A DNA stretch of 64,000 nt from Mercurialis annua (taxonomy: Eukaryota > Streptophyta > Magnoliopsida > Malpighiales > Euphorbiaceae), in the NCBI RefSeq assembly GCF_937616625.2, contig NC_065571.1, positions 10,728,501 to 10,792,500 of the forward strand. Reading direction: 5' to 3'. The notes below the pieces were generated by a model, which worked only from the letters and a program-made list of their open reading frames with translations, was not told the origin of the DNA and searched no databases. Shown one piece after another: positions 23,908 to 34,700 of this stretch (position 1 is the stretch's first letter; each line of letters begins with the position of its first letter). A program made the translations under genes and the position numbers.

Positions 23908-26304
23908 ACATAGTTTAATAGAAAAGACATCATAATTCAATCCTCTCCTAATTGTAATTAAAAAAACAATCACATGATAAATCCATTCATTATAGAAGTG
24001 GTTTTGGTCTCCACAATGGCACAAAATTCGCCCGTGAAGAGAGGCTTTTTTTCTGTTTCTTTAGAGTGCAACAGTGGAGAATGTTATTTGTCTTAATCAA
24101 TGCAAAATTAAACAATAATAATCAATCATTAAAAGTAATTGCATAAGTGGCATTACAAAAGCATTTCACATTCAAAAAATGTAGAGTATATTGTTTTTCT
24201 AGTTTATTTAATTTATTTTATGTTAAAAAACATTTTATTTGGTCCAATAAAAAGTTATTTAACTTTTCTGAAATTAAAATAATGAGTTGTAAATTTTATA
24301 AATTTTAATAAACAATCATAATTTTATAAATTTTTATTTATGATTTTAGTTAAATTTTAGGGGTCAAAATAAAGAAAAAAATTGATGATTATAATATTTC
24401 AAAAATAAATATGAGAAGTTTGTAGGTTTTTTCTTACGACTTAGCCAAAGCAACGATGCTTCATCTTATGTTAATCAACGTCGTTTTAGTTTTAAAATTT
24501 CAAAATAAAAAAGCCTAAATGACCTCATATGAAAATAAAAGAACTAAATTTTAAAAATATTGTCCAACTTTTAAAAAGACTATGAAATGTTAGTCGCAAT
24601 TGATACAAAATGCAAATGTTTAAATTTAAATTTAAAACTTAAAGACTCGGATATAATCATAAAAAAAATTGAATTTAAATATACTTATAAATAAAAAAAT
24701 TAATCATAATCGATAAAAAAAATTATAAAAATTTGAACTTTAAAAATAATTTGACAGATCTTAAAATACTACTTACCTTCTACTCAATTGCTGCCCCATA
24801 TTCCAACCAATTACTACAGAAACTAAGATTAAGTAAAACTAATCTCTCCATATCAGGTTGTTAACTTGTAAACCAAACAAATTATTCAATACTTTAGACA
24901 GAATCATTAAATTTAATCCTTTGCTTTGCTCTTATCTAAAATCTCTTTATTACTTTAATAAAATGAATAAAAAAACAAAGAGATATGAACAAAAGTTAGA
25001 AGATTAGAAGTTCTTCTAATTGGATTAGAGACAAAAGATTCTTTACAGTTCCTAATAAACCCTTCTCTAATCTAATAAGTCCTAAACAAAAGACATAATT
25101 AGGGTGCAAATTAGTCCATTAATAATAGTACTCACCACATAACATTATATATTACTATTAATATATAAAGATTATATGGAAGACAAAAGACAAAGTTGTA
25201 AACAGCTTGGCATCTTTTTCTATCTCAATGCCTCAAATCCTTTCTCTTTCCTCACGCCATTCTTCAACACACCTGTTCATTCACATGATTACCAGTTTAA
25301 CCAATCTATGCAAATTCCATCAGAAACTAAAAAACAATCTTATCAAAATATATATATCTACCTATTTTAATTTGGTTGAAAAATAGCAAAAAGAATCGAA
25401 TTGTCTAACTCTAGTACTATTTTAGTATTTGATTCTTTAAATTAGAATTTTATGATTTTAAAATTACATTTTTAACTATTTTCAATTATCATACTATTAA
25501 TAATGTCAAAAATAGATTACTAATTTATTGATAAAATTTATTATTAAATATAGCGTTTTGGTACATAAATATCATTTTATTTGCTAATATGATGTAAAAT
25601 ATAAGCAAATATGAGACTTTTGTTTATCATTTTAGTATTTTCAAAAAAAGGGTTAAAAGTACTTATTTAATATATTTTTTAAGAGTTGAAATACTAATTT
25701 CAAAAAAAAAAGAATTAGCTATTGATTTTTTTTAAATTAGTATTCCAACTCTTAAAAAATTTAGCTATTCCCACACCACAAAACTCCTAAAGCTTCGATA
25801 TTCATCGGAAAAAAAACTGAGGAAAAATATTAATTGGAACTAGCCAAATGTGACTCAAACACTATATATATTGGGCATCATTCTACTAAAGTCGCGAGTT
25901 CAATTTTTTTTTCCACAAGAGTTCCATTTCCCAATTATTGAAAAAAAGATGTTAAATGCAAAAAATGTTATAAATTTATATAGTAGTACAAAACAATTAA
26001 TTTTCTTGGACGGCATATGAGAATTTTCTCGAGAAAGAGACAAAACATAAAAAAGAAAGAACAAGAAAAAGGAAACAGACTTCATTGATCAGTTTCTGAA
26101 GCAATAGTTCATGACTAACCATTGAATATCACTGGATACTTGTCAGTCTCTCTCTACAACATTATTTGTACGTTAAAAAAGAATCTAAAAACACCTTTGA
26201 AGTTTCTCTATATTTATTAAAATTATAACTGACAGAAATTATCCACTACTTAATAAACTAATAAATTAATTAAAAGAAGATTAATTAAGCAAAAAAAACA
26301 TTAA
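23908..26304. other. Intergenic 3' of the DUF538 gene
   Basis: AT-rich and largely featureless. It contains a short inverted repeat (about 25680-25765, TTTTAAGAGTTG with its complement) and a SINE-like fragment at 25870-25948. The last exon of the DUF538 gene could reach into 26100-26140 (see that entry). Confidence 0.35.
25870..25948 (+). mobile_element. SINE-like fragment, copy 3 (5' part unclear)
   Basis: GTCGCGAGTTCAATTTTTTT resembles the pol III B box of the SINEs at 20.3-20.7 kb. The following CCACAAGAGTTCC..TTTCCCAATTATTGAAAAAAA matches their 3' ends. No target-site duplication was found. Confidence 0.5.
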
Positions 26305-26742
26305 TTAATTACCTTGAGGTTTACAGTCAGGAGGATCTTCAAAGAGAGACAATGAAAGCTGTTTATGAGCAACACCAATGTCAATTAAAATAAGACCTGA
26401 TTTTGGATCATCAACGGTTATATCTTTAACCGGTAACCAAAGAAATAATTCTTCTTGAGTTAAACCAGTAACGCCTGCAAGACTGCCACGAGTAAGATTT
26501 GCCCTAATTACTTTCTCAAAGAACACTCTGTTTTCATATTTTGTTAAGCATGGCCCATCAAGATTCACTTCAAGATTCCCATTTTGATCTGAAAATGTGA
26601 AGGATTTTATTTCTTTTGGTAAAAGACCGGCTGGTAATCCTTTTGAGATCAGTAGGTCATGGATAGAAGAGGAGTTAGAGAATTGTAAAAATAGAGAAAA
26701 AAATATTGTTGTGATTAGGGTTTGTGAAAAGATTATGGTCAT
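26305..26742 (-). CDS. DUF538 family secreted protein
   Basis: 145 residues. An N-terminal signal peptide (MTIIFSQTLITTIFFSLFLQ, cut probably after FSNSSS) is followed by one DUF538 domain covering nearly all the rest: IHDLLISKGLPAGLLPKEI at its start, FEKVIRANLTRGSL in the middle, then GLTQEELFLWLPVKDITV and SLFEDPPDC at the end. Members of this plant-specific family are small beta-barrel proteins linked to stress and cell-wall phenotypes; the biochemical role is unsettled. The frame ends CKPQGN, but the coding text CAAG is followed by GTAATT, a good splice donor. The last residues may therefore come from a short second exon in 26100-26150. With no transcript I cannot choose, and the domain is complete either way. 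Confidence 0.85.
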   Translation of the reverse strand: MTIIFSQTLITTIFFSLFLQFSNSSSIHDLLISKGLPAGLLPKEIKSFTFSDQNGNLEVNLDGPCLTKYENRVFFEKVIRANLTRGSLAGVTGLTQEELFLWLPVKDITVDDPKSGLILIDIGVAHKQLSLSLFEDPPDCKPQGN

Positions 26743-29141
26743 TCTTCTTGAAGTTGTTGTTTGGTTAGAGAGAAAAGGAAAGAAAGTGAAAAAGAAATAG
26801 AGGGTTTAAGAGATGGTTTTTGAGAAAATATTTTAGAGTTGGGATTGGGTTAGGATTTTACTGAAATGCCAAGAGTTTGGTTGTTGTTGGGTAGCTGGGG
26901 CCTAATGGGTTGTTTGATTTTTAGGACTTTATTGTTTTTGTAATTTATCACCTAATTATGCTTTTTTATATTTTGGTTTATTGTTTTTTTAGTAATTAAT
27001 TATGATAAGTTTTGTAGTGTAGTTATTAATTTTGTATGGTGTCTTGCTTGGTGTTTGTACATTGGATTGTTTAGTAAGATCCATACCTCCTTAAGCAATG
27101 TAGCTTCGAATAATTTTACATCATCATTGAGATCAACATTTAGGTTGGTCCCCTACCCAATAATATCATGGAATTATGTATTAAAAATAGGAAATTGAGA
27201 AGATTATTATTTTGCGAAAGAATTAAAAAATGAAACGTACTTAATTAAATTAGTTTATTTATGGTCTACAATCAAAACTTAAAAAGAAAATTGATGCAAG
27301 TGTGTATGCGGAACCAGAATTACAAAAAAAATGAATTGGAAAGCTGAATAGTGGCAGTTTTATAATTATTCTGAAGTTCGAAGTGTGATTTAGGCAATTT
27401 TTGTGTTAATTTTATTAAAAACGGGCCAACAATTTATGTTTGGACCTCTAAAATTACAAATAATGTTTATGCTTAATTTTATTAATTTCGTCTTGAATTA
27501 TTTTTTAATTCAGATTAGGATTCATTATTTTTTATATTTATATGTAAGTTTTAGATTTTAAAAGCAGTTTTTGAATGTTAAGAACATATTTTGCTTTTAT
27601 TTTTGAATTTAAGAATTCAATTGAATCAATAATTATTTGAATGTCTAATTCCTAAAAAATCATTCTAATCAATAGAATTTCAAAGTTATAATCTGATATA
27701 CATTAATCTTTTAACCAACAAATTTATAGTTTATCTTTGTAATTTCTTTTAGTTTTCCCACGCCACAAATGGATAATAGCAATATAGTATCTTGTAGTAG
27801 GATAAATTCAATTAATAATCAAACTCTATAAAGAGAATAACATAATAAGATCACCTTAAATTATAGAGAGAAATTAGTATTTACGACTGTTTAGCTAATT
27901 AGATATAGTTTGTTATAACTTAATATATGCCTTTCATTTCTTTCCTTAAGGATTTAATTTTTTTCTGCAATGCTTTAAAAAAAATTCTTAAAAAAATGTA
28001 ATACTCAGATACGTAACCTTGATGTAATAATTACAATATTGATCAATGCTTATTATTTAAACAATGATGTAATTACATTCCTTGATGGTCCAAGAAGAAG
28101 TGTTTTGAAGGAATGGTAAGAAAAAATTAACTCCTGAGGGTTTTTGAGAAGTTGTACATTTTTTAGACGAAATACGGTTTGTATGAGCTAAAACCAAAGC
28201 GGCTACAAATCGTGAGAATTCAAAATATTCTTTATAATTAGATATAGAAAAAGATTTTTTGTTAAAACGTAGAATCTAAATTTTATGTTAAGATATAAAA
28301 AAATTAATTGCTAGTATTATAAATTTAATGAAACTGTTAGTATACTAGCTAGATCAAATTAACAAATTTAATTTTTTTAAAAAAAAATTAATATTCAAGG
28401 TCATATAAATATAAATTTTGAACGAATCAAAAAAAATATACCTTAATTTGTTATAACTCTAAATTTGAATCTCGGGCAATCGCTTAACAATCTCAATTGA
28501 ATTAAGAATTGAAACATATAGAGTCAAAATATAATTTTAAAATACGTCAAATATACATAAAAAAATTTGACGGAGCAATTTATTCAAACAAACAATAAAA
28601 TATAAAATAGACGGGCAAGAAAATCATGATTTTTTTTCCGAAGGCCGAAAAACATCACCTTCAATCCATGAATATTTCTGATCAAACCGTACGACTCTCT
28701 CTAAATTTTTATTTAATTTTCTCTCTAAGCTTTAGTGAGACATTATTCAAATCTTCTCTCTTACATAGTAATTGGTCCCGTTCATTAGCTACTAAGATAA
28801 TGGAGAAAATTGGGGAAATTGTACATTTAAGAGAAGGTGTTTGCTCAAAAATAATCAGAAAATAATAAATGAAAGTAGGGCCATGATTAGAATATCTACA
28901 ACTACAAATTGGCTTGCCCATTGCCACAAGCAAAATTTCAATTATTTCTCCAAACAATTTGGGCCCTTCTCCTACCCTAAATAAGAACTTCACAAAAATT
29001 TAACATAACAACTAAATAAAAAGAAGTTTGGACCCACACCATAAATAATGGAAACATGTCTATACCAATCAATCTACATTCTTGACTGTTTTATATTCCA
29101 TTATAAACGCTCAATTTCAAACAAAAAAAGTTTTCATATTA
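26743..29141. other. DUF538 upstream region and intergenic DNA, no gene seen
   Basis: The first ~100 bp upstream of the DUF538 start is CT/GA-rich, as a plant 5' leader would be. The remainder is AT-rich. Short frames at 28626-28993 overlap on both strands and have no recognisable domain. No repeat boundaries were found before the gypsy TSD at 29142. Confidence 0.35.
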
Positions 29142-29146
29142 ATTAC

Positions 29147-29890
29147 TGATAACGTAGCACATCTAGTAGGGGCGAAGCAACCTCGCCAGGAACGAACATC
29201 ACTAAGTCAAGCATTTCACCGACCTGGTAACAATGTCCGACCTTCTCGAAATCATAGAGCACATGACTTGGGGGGTCACCGGATCGATGGGAATTCAAAC
29301 ATCATCCGAGACAATCATGCCTGATAAGGTCGGACCAAGAATCCTATCCGAGCTCTGAGTTATATTCAACCGAAAGACCCGACCATCTCGTCCGAGCTCC
29401 GAGCCACTCTCAGATACGAGGACCATGATAACTTGGCTCCCAAGTTATCCGGGCTTCAAGGCTTGACCGGGCTCCGAAGTCCTACCCAGGAGCGCTCACT
29501 CGTGTACCAGATCCTGGGACCACAGAAGATCTTCTGACAGGTACGAGAGGAATGTTCCCTCTGACACACCTAACAACCCGTGCCTCCCGCAGGGATATTC
29601 TACCACGTCAGCATAACTGATTTCTGGGACCACTGGGCTCACAGCCTGCCAGCAAGGCAGGTTTGTCCTTAAACCCTAACTATAAATAGAGGGTTTAAGG
29701 ACAAACCCTAGGTAATTCTCTTTTCTCTACTCTAAGCACTCTTTTTTCTCTTCTTCTTCTCTCTCTACCTTAAAACCTTACTTGAGCGTCGGAGCGAACG
29801 TCCGGTGACCCCCACCGGAGTTCCTTCTGACCTCTGTTTACTTGTGGTGTGCATGTCGTTACAGCTCGGATTCAGTTTGGTGATTCATCA
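29147..29890 (+). repeat. 5' LTR of the gypsy element
   Basis: 744 bp, TG..CA ends, preceded by TSD ATTAC. Differences from the 3' LTR seen by eye: six substitutions, no indels. The TATA box at 29681 predicts transcription starting near 29710. Confidence 0.95.
29661..29706 (+). promoter_or_regulatory. LTR core promoter: TATA box in the loop of a perfect 17-bp inverted repeat
   Basis: Arms GTTTGTCCTTAAACCCT (29661-29677) and AGGGTTTAAGGACAAAC (29690-29706) are perfect reverse complements. The 12-nt spacer AACTATAAATAG carries the TATA box (29681-29688). The same structure is conserved without change in the 3' LTR at 42036-42081. Confidence 0.85.
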
Positions 29891-29892
29891 CT

Positions 29893-29910
29893 TGGCGCCG
29901 TCTGTGGGAA
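29893..29910 (+). other. Primer-binding site of the gypsy element
   Basis: TGGCGCCGTCTGTGGGAA begins 2 nt after the LTR. The first nine bases are complementary to the 3' end of plant tRNA-Asp (..CGGCGCCA); agreement beyond that is partial, so the primer tRNA is tentative. Confidence 0.7.
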
Positions 29911-29978
29911 ACCGTTTTGTATTCCCCTGTTCTACTCTGGTTCTTTTGACGTTGCTGTTCAGATCTTGACAAGAAACA

Positions 29979-31774
29979 ATGGCTGATGATCCTGTTTTGG
30001 ACAGGGTAGACCCTCTGGGAACTACGGTTACCGACACTAACTTGCAAGTCACACCCACTTATCAACCCCAGGAACCATCGTGCCTCAGAGTTTCCTCCAC
30101 AATACCTTGTCTCCCACTCAACTCAACTTCCCGGTAGACGCTACACTGGTGGCTACGGGAACAGGAACAACTTCTGGGCAAGATATACCTCCGGCGGTCT
30201 TACAAGTTCAAGAATATTTAGAATACATGGCTCGCCAACTGCACCAGGCCCAGCAGATGCATTTTGCAGTCATGTCCCAGTATTACCCAAGTTACAATCC
30301 CTCGGCCACCCCCGTGGCCCCTCCATCCCAAGCTGCTGAGTTTCAGGATGGTCGTCCTCCGAGAGAAGAAGGTCGGAACGATCACCCACGACCCAGACCT
30401 AGGGGTCCCACAGAGCATCAAGCACCAAGAGGCGAAGATCATCGTGACACTAATCTGCCGAGAGACGAAGGTCGGCATGATCGCCCTCTGCCGAGAGACG
30501 AAGGTCGGCATGATCTCCCTTTTCCGAGAGACGAAGGTCGGAATGATCCTCCTCCTCCTCGAAGGGAGGGGGTGCAAGACGAGAATCTACCGCCGGGGAC
30601 ACAGCGCGGTGACGCTGGATTGGGGAGGGGAGACCCAGACCCGGAGGCAGATCCTCTACGGACCGCGAGAGCAGGAGTTCCACCGGTCAGGAGAAACGGG
30701 GCAGAAAGTGTTCACAGCTCGGGTGCCGCGTCACAGCATCAGAAAACTTTGTATGACGAAGTTACTCGTCTTGTCCAGGCCGAGCTGGATAAGCATAAAG
30801 GGCACAAGGCAGAGTCTCGACCTTTTACTACCTGTGGCATAGCTAGCCCCTTGTCAAAGGCTATATGGGATGACCCATTTCCAGATAAGTTTAAATATCC
30901 GCCCATTGACAGATATAACGGTAAATCCGACCCGATGACTCATTTAAGTTGCTTTCAGGTTGCCATGGGAGTCCAAAGTGTCTCGGACGCCACGGTGTGC
31001 AAAGTGTTCCCTTCAACGTTGAGTGATGCAGCGCAAAAGTGGTACCAGAACCTCAAGGAGGGCTCTATTACTAGTTTCAGGGAGCTCGCTATGGCTTTCA
31101 AAACTCATTTTGCCCCGAGCATCGAACGAAAGAAAAGATCTAGTGATTTGAAGAAATGCTTTCAAAAGCAGGGAGAAAGTTTGAAAGCTTACATTGCTCG
31201 GTTCAACGCCGAGGCGATCATGATAGAAGATTTGAACGGTGATACCGCCATCGATGCTATGAAAGATAACACCAGCATGCAAGTCTTCCGAGACAGCCTG
31301 ATCACCAACCCGGTTGACACTTACACCGAGTTGATGGACAGGGCTTGGAATTATATCAATCTCGACGAGGAAAGGCAGAGGAAGTCTTACGGGATGGCTA
31401 GCCCAGTTCCCAGTAAAACGCAGAATACTCAGGGATCCAATCGTAGCCAAGATCGGTACCGACCTCTGAATGAGACTTCGGGGTACAGGGGTAACAAGCC
31501 ATTTAATGCTCAAACCAGTCCGCCAAGTACGGGGCCTGGTACGAAGCCCAGTTTCAGTATTGGAGGAGGAACGGAAGGATACGTGGACCGAGCAGGAGTA
31601 CCAAGACAATACGTACCACTTAACACACCGAGGGAGCAGATTCTATCCTGGATCAAGCACAACAACGAAGAGATTCGTTATCCACCGAGGCTAGTGAAAG
31701 ATGAAGACCGATCCAAGTTCTGTGATTTTCATGATGGTTATGGCCACGAAACAGAGGAATGTGGACGTTTGTGA
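29979..31774 (+). CDS. Gypsy gag (frameshifted near the 5' end, ends at an in-frame TGA before pol)
   Basis: The leader ATG at 29979 opens MADDPVLDRVDPLGTTVTD but runs out of frame with the long gag frame, which is open only from about 29987. Coding continuity needs a one-base shift near 30070. The main frame (about 564 residues to 31774) has a Pro/Arg/Asp-rich section containing 11-residue repeats. The retrotransposon gag domain follows (FPDKFKYPPIDRYNGKSDPM, then FPSTLSDAAQKWYQNL and ITSFRELAMAFKTHF, typical of Tat gag). The end is a Cys/His cluster, FCDFHDGYGHETEEC, of the zinc-knuckle kind. It would form the particle that packages the RNA. It stops at TGA 31772-31774, in the same frame as pol. 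Confidence 0.85.
30458..30556 (+). repeat. 33-bp coding tandem repeat in gag, three copies
   Basis: Units starting CCGAGAGACGAAGGTCGG occur at 30458, 30491 and 30524 (period 33). They encode PRDEGRHDRPL-like 11-mers, and related degenerate units flank them on both sides. Confidence 0.85.
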
Positions 31775-34700
31775 AGTGAGATAGACAAGTTAGTCTGCCA
31801 GGGGCGATTACAACATTTTGTTGTGGCCAAGGAGGGCCAAGACCGAGGAAATACGAGGGTCAACTCGGTCAGGTCGGAGCCAGGGGGGAGCAGGGAAGCC
31901 CAATCCCCATCAAAGAAAACACAAGTCACAGGAGTAATCAACACTATCTCAGGAGGAACTTTAGAATCCGAGTATGGTCGCAAACGCAGAAAGAAAAAGC
32001 AAAAGATGGTGATGTCGGTTTCCACGGGGTCGCCATGGCCTAACATTGTTTTTGGGCCAGAGGATGCGAAAGGAGTAGATTTTCCTCATGAAGACGCTTT
32101 GATTGTATCAGCAATCATTGGATCGAAATGGGTAAAACGATTGCTGGTGGACGATGGTACCTCGGTTAACTTGTTGACTCTGTCAGTCTTTTTGTCGATG
32201 GGAGGATCCAAAACTGAGCTTAAACCTGTGAACATTCCCCTTCTGGGGCTGGGAGGAGCTCCGGTCACCCCAGAAGGCATGGTCGAGCTAGACTTGGAAC
32301 TCGGTGTCGAAATTCCTCAGGAGAACGGAACAGAGGGGATCCTGGCGGAACCAACACGGAAGGTACGTTCACTGTTCATGATAGTTGACATGCCTCTAGC
32401 ATATAATGGTATCCTTGGTAGACCTATGTTGTATAGCACAGGTGCGGTGACTAGTATTCGTTACCTGATGATGAAAATCCCAGCGGAAAACGAGGTTATA
32501 ACTATTAGGGGAAATCAAACCCTATCTAGGCAATGCTACATGGCCACTATGGGCAGCACGATGGAAACAATGAACATCGATACACCGGAGCTGCTCCTCA
32601 GAGAGAAGAAAGCTCAAAAACCCCGAGAAAACTTAGAAACAATTGAACTTACAGAGGGATCCGAGATGTGTGTAAAGCTGGGGGTAGATTGGCCAAACAA
32701 GCACCGGGAGGCTATCATAGCTCGGATAAAACAGTATGTGGAGGAGTTTACCAACAAGCCAGAAGATATTGGGGGGGTAGACCCTAAGATAATCTCGCAC
32801 AAGTTAAACGTGGATGCTAAGTGCAAGCCTGTCAAGCAAAAGAAAAGAACTTTCTCTCTAGAGAAACAGATTGCTATCCGAGACGAAGTGGAGAAGCTTT
32901 TGAAAGCTGGATTCATCAGGAAAGTAGATTATCCGGAGTGGCTGGCCAATGTGGTTTTGATCAAGAAGTCCAACGGTAGATGGAGGCTTTGTATAGATTT
33001 CACTGATCTAAACAATGCCTGCCCAAAAGACAGTTTCCCTCTGCCAAACATTGACCAACTGGTGGACGCGACATGCGGATTTGCGGTCTATGCATTCTTA
33101 GACGCTTCTCAGGGATACCACCAGATCCCGATGAGTAAAGATGACGAAGAAAAGACAGCTTTCACAACGGATCTGGGGACATATTGCTACAAGAAGATGC
33201 CTTTTGGCTTGAAAAATGCTGGGGCAACCTATCAAAGACTCATGAATCATGTTTTTAAAGATCAACTGGGCAAGAATGTCGAAGTTTATGTAGATGACAT
33301 AGTCGTGAAATCCAAGGGGATCGAGGATCACGCAGAGGATTTGGCAGAAACTTTCGAAAAGCTGAAGGGTTTTAACCTCAAGCTGAACCCGGAAAAGTGT
33401 GTTTTTGCGGTCCGCTCTGGGAAATTTCTAGGCCACCTCATCTCTGAGAAAGGCATCGAGGCGAACCCGGAGAAAATCGAGGCAGTAATGAATATGAAGG
33501 CCCCGAGCTCGGTAAAAGAAGTACAAAAGCTGAACGGAAGAGTAACGGCGCTGGGAAGATTCATGAGTTGCTCGGCCAAACGATGTTTGCCATTTTTCAA
33601 AATTCTGAAGAATACAAAGAATTTCAAGTGGACTGAGGAATGTAATATAGCTTTTGAAGAGCTGAAGGTTTACCTCAACACACCCCCGGTGCTAGGTAGA
33701 CCTGAGCTTGGGGAAATCTTATATTTGTATCTCTCGGTGAATGACGAGACAGCAGTGGCAGTCCTAGTGAAGGAAGAAAAGGGTCTGCAAACCCCAGTTT
33801 ACTATCTCAGCAGGGTCTTGAAAGGCCCGGAGGTCAGATATCCAAAAATTGAGAAATTTGCTTTTGCATTGAAAGTGGCAGCGGAAAAGCTGAGGAGATA
33901 TTTTGAGGCTCACATCATTGTAGTACGTCCAAACCAACCTCTGAGAAAGGCGCTGCAGAGGCCAGAGATGTCGGGACGGCTGGTCAGCTGGTCGGTCCAG
34001 CTAGGAGGATATGACATCCGGTATGAACCGAGACCGGCTCTAAAAGCACAAGTATTGGCAGATTTCATAGCCGAGACCACAGCAAGCGACCAACCTGAGG
34101 AACCCGATGAACAACTTCTACGGTGGGTTTTAGAAGTCGACGGGGCATCAAATCTAGAAGGATCTGGGGCAGGCGTAGTCTTGAAAGGCCCTCACGGAGT
34201 TACACTCCGAAGCTCGGTAAAATTCGATTTCCCGGCATCCAATAATGCCGCGGAGTACGAGGCTCTGTTGATCAGATTAAGAATGGTAAACGTGGTCAAG
34301 GCCGAGCACGTAACAATAAGGAGTGATTCTCAGTTAGTCGTTTGTCAAATCCTGGGTACTTTTGAAGCTCGGGATTCGGAAATGAGGAGATACGTGGACA
34401 GAGTCAAGTTCTTCTTGAACAAGATTCAGGAGCTCGGAGGAAAATGGGTGATGGAGCAAGTTCCTCGTTTGGAAAATCAAGAGGCCAATGTTCTAGCCAA
34501 AGCAGCAACAGTGAACGAAAAGATACCAGGGGTCCATTTCTCTGTTCAAAAGCATTCCAGCATCGACAACCACGAAACCATTTTTATAACTCAGCCTTTG
34601 GAAAATTGGATGCAAGGCATAGCCCACTACCTGATGGACGGAACCTTGCCAGAAAACAGAGACAAAGCATACAAAATCCTGCGACAAGCTCCGTACTACG

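Noticed and set aside
28626..28993. Overlapping small frames on both strands before the gypsy element
   Set aside because: Mutually overlapping, hydrophobic low-complexity peptides without family features.
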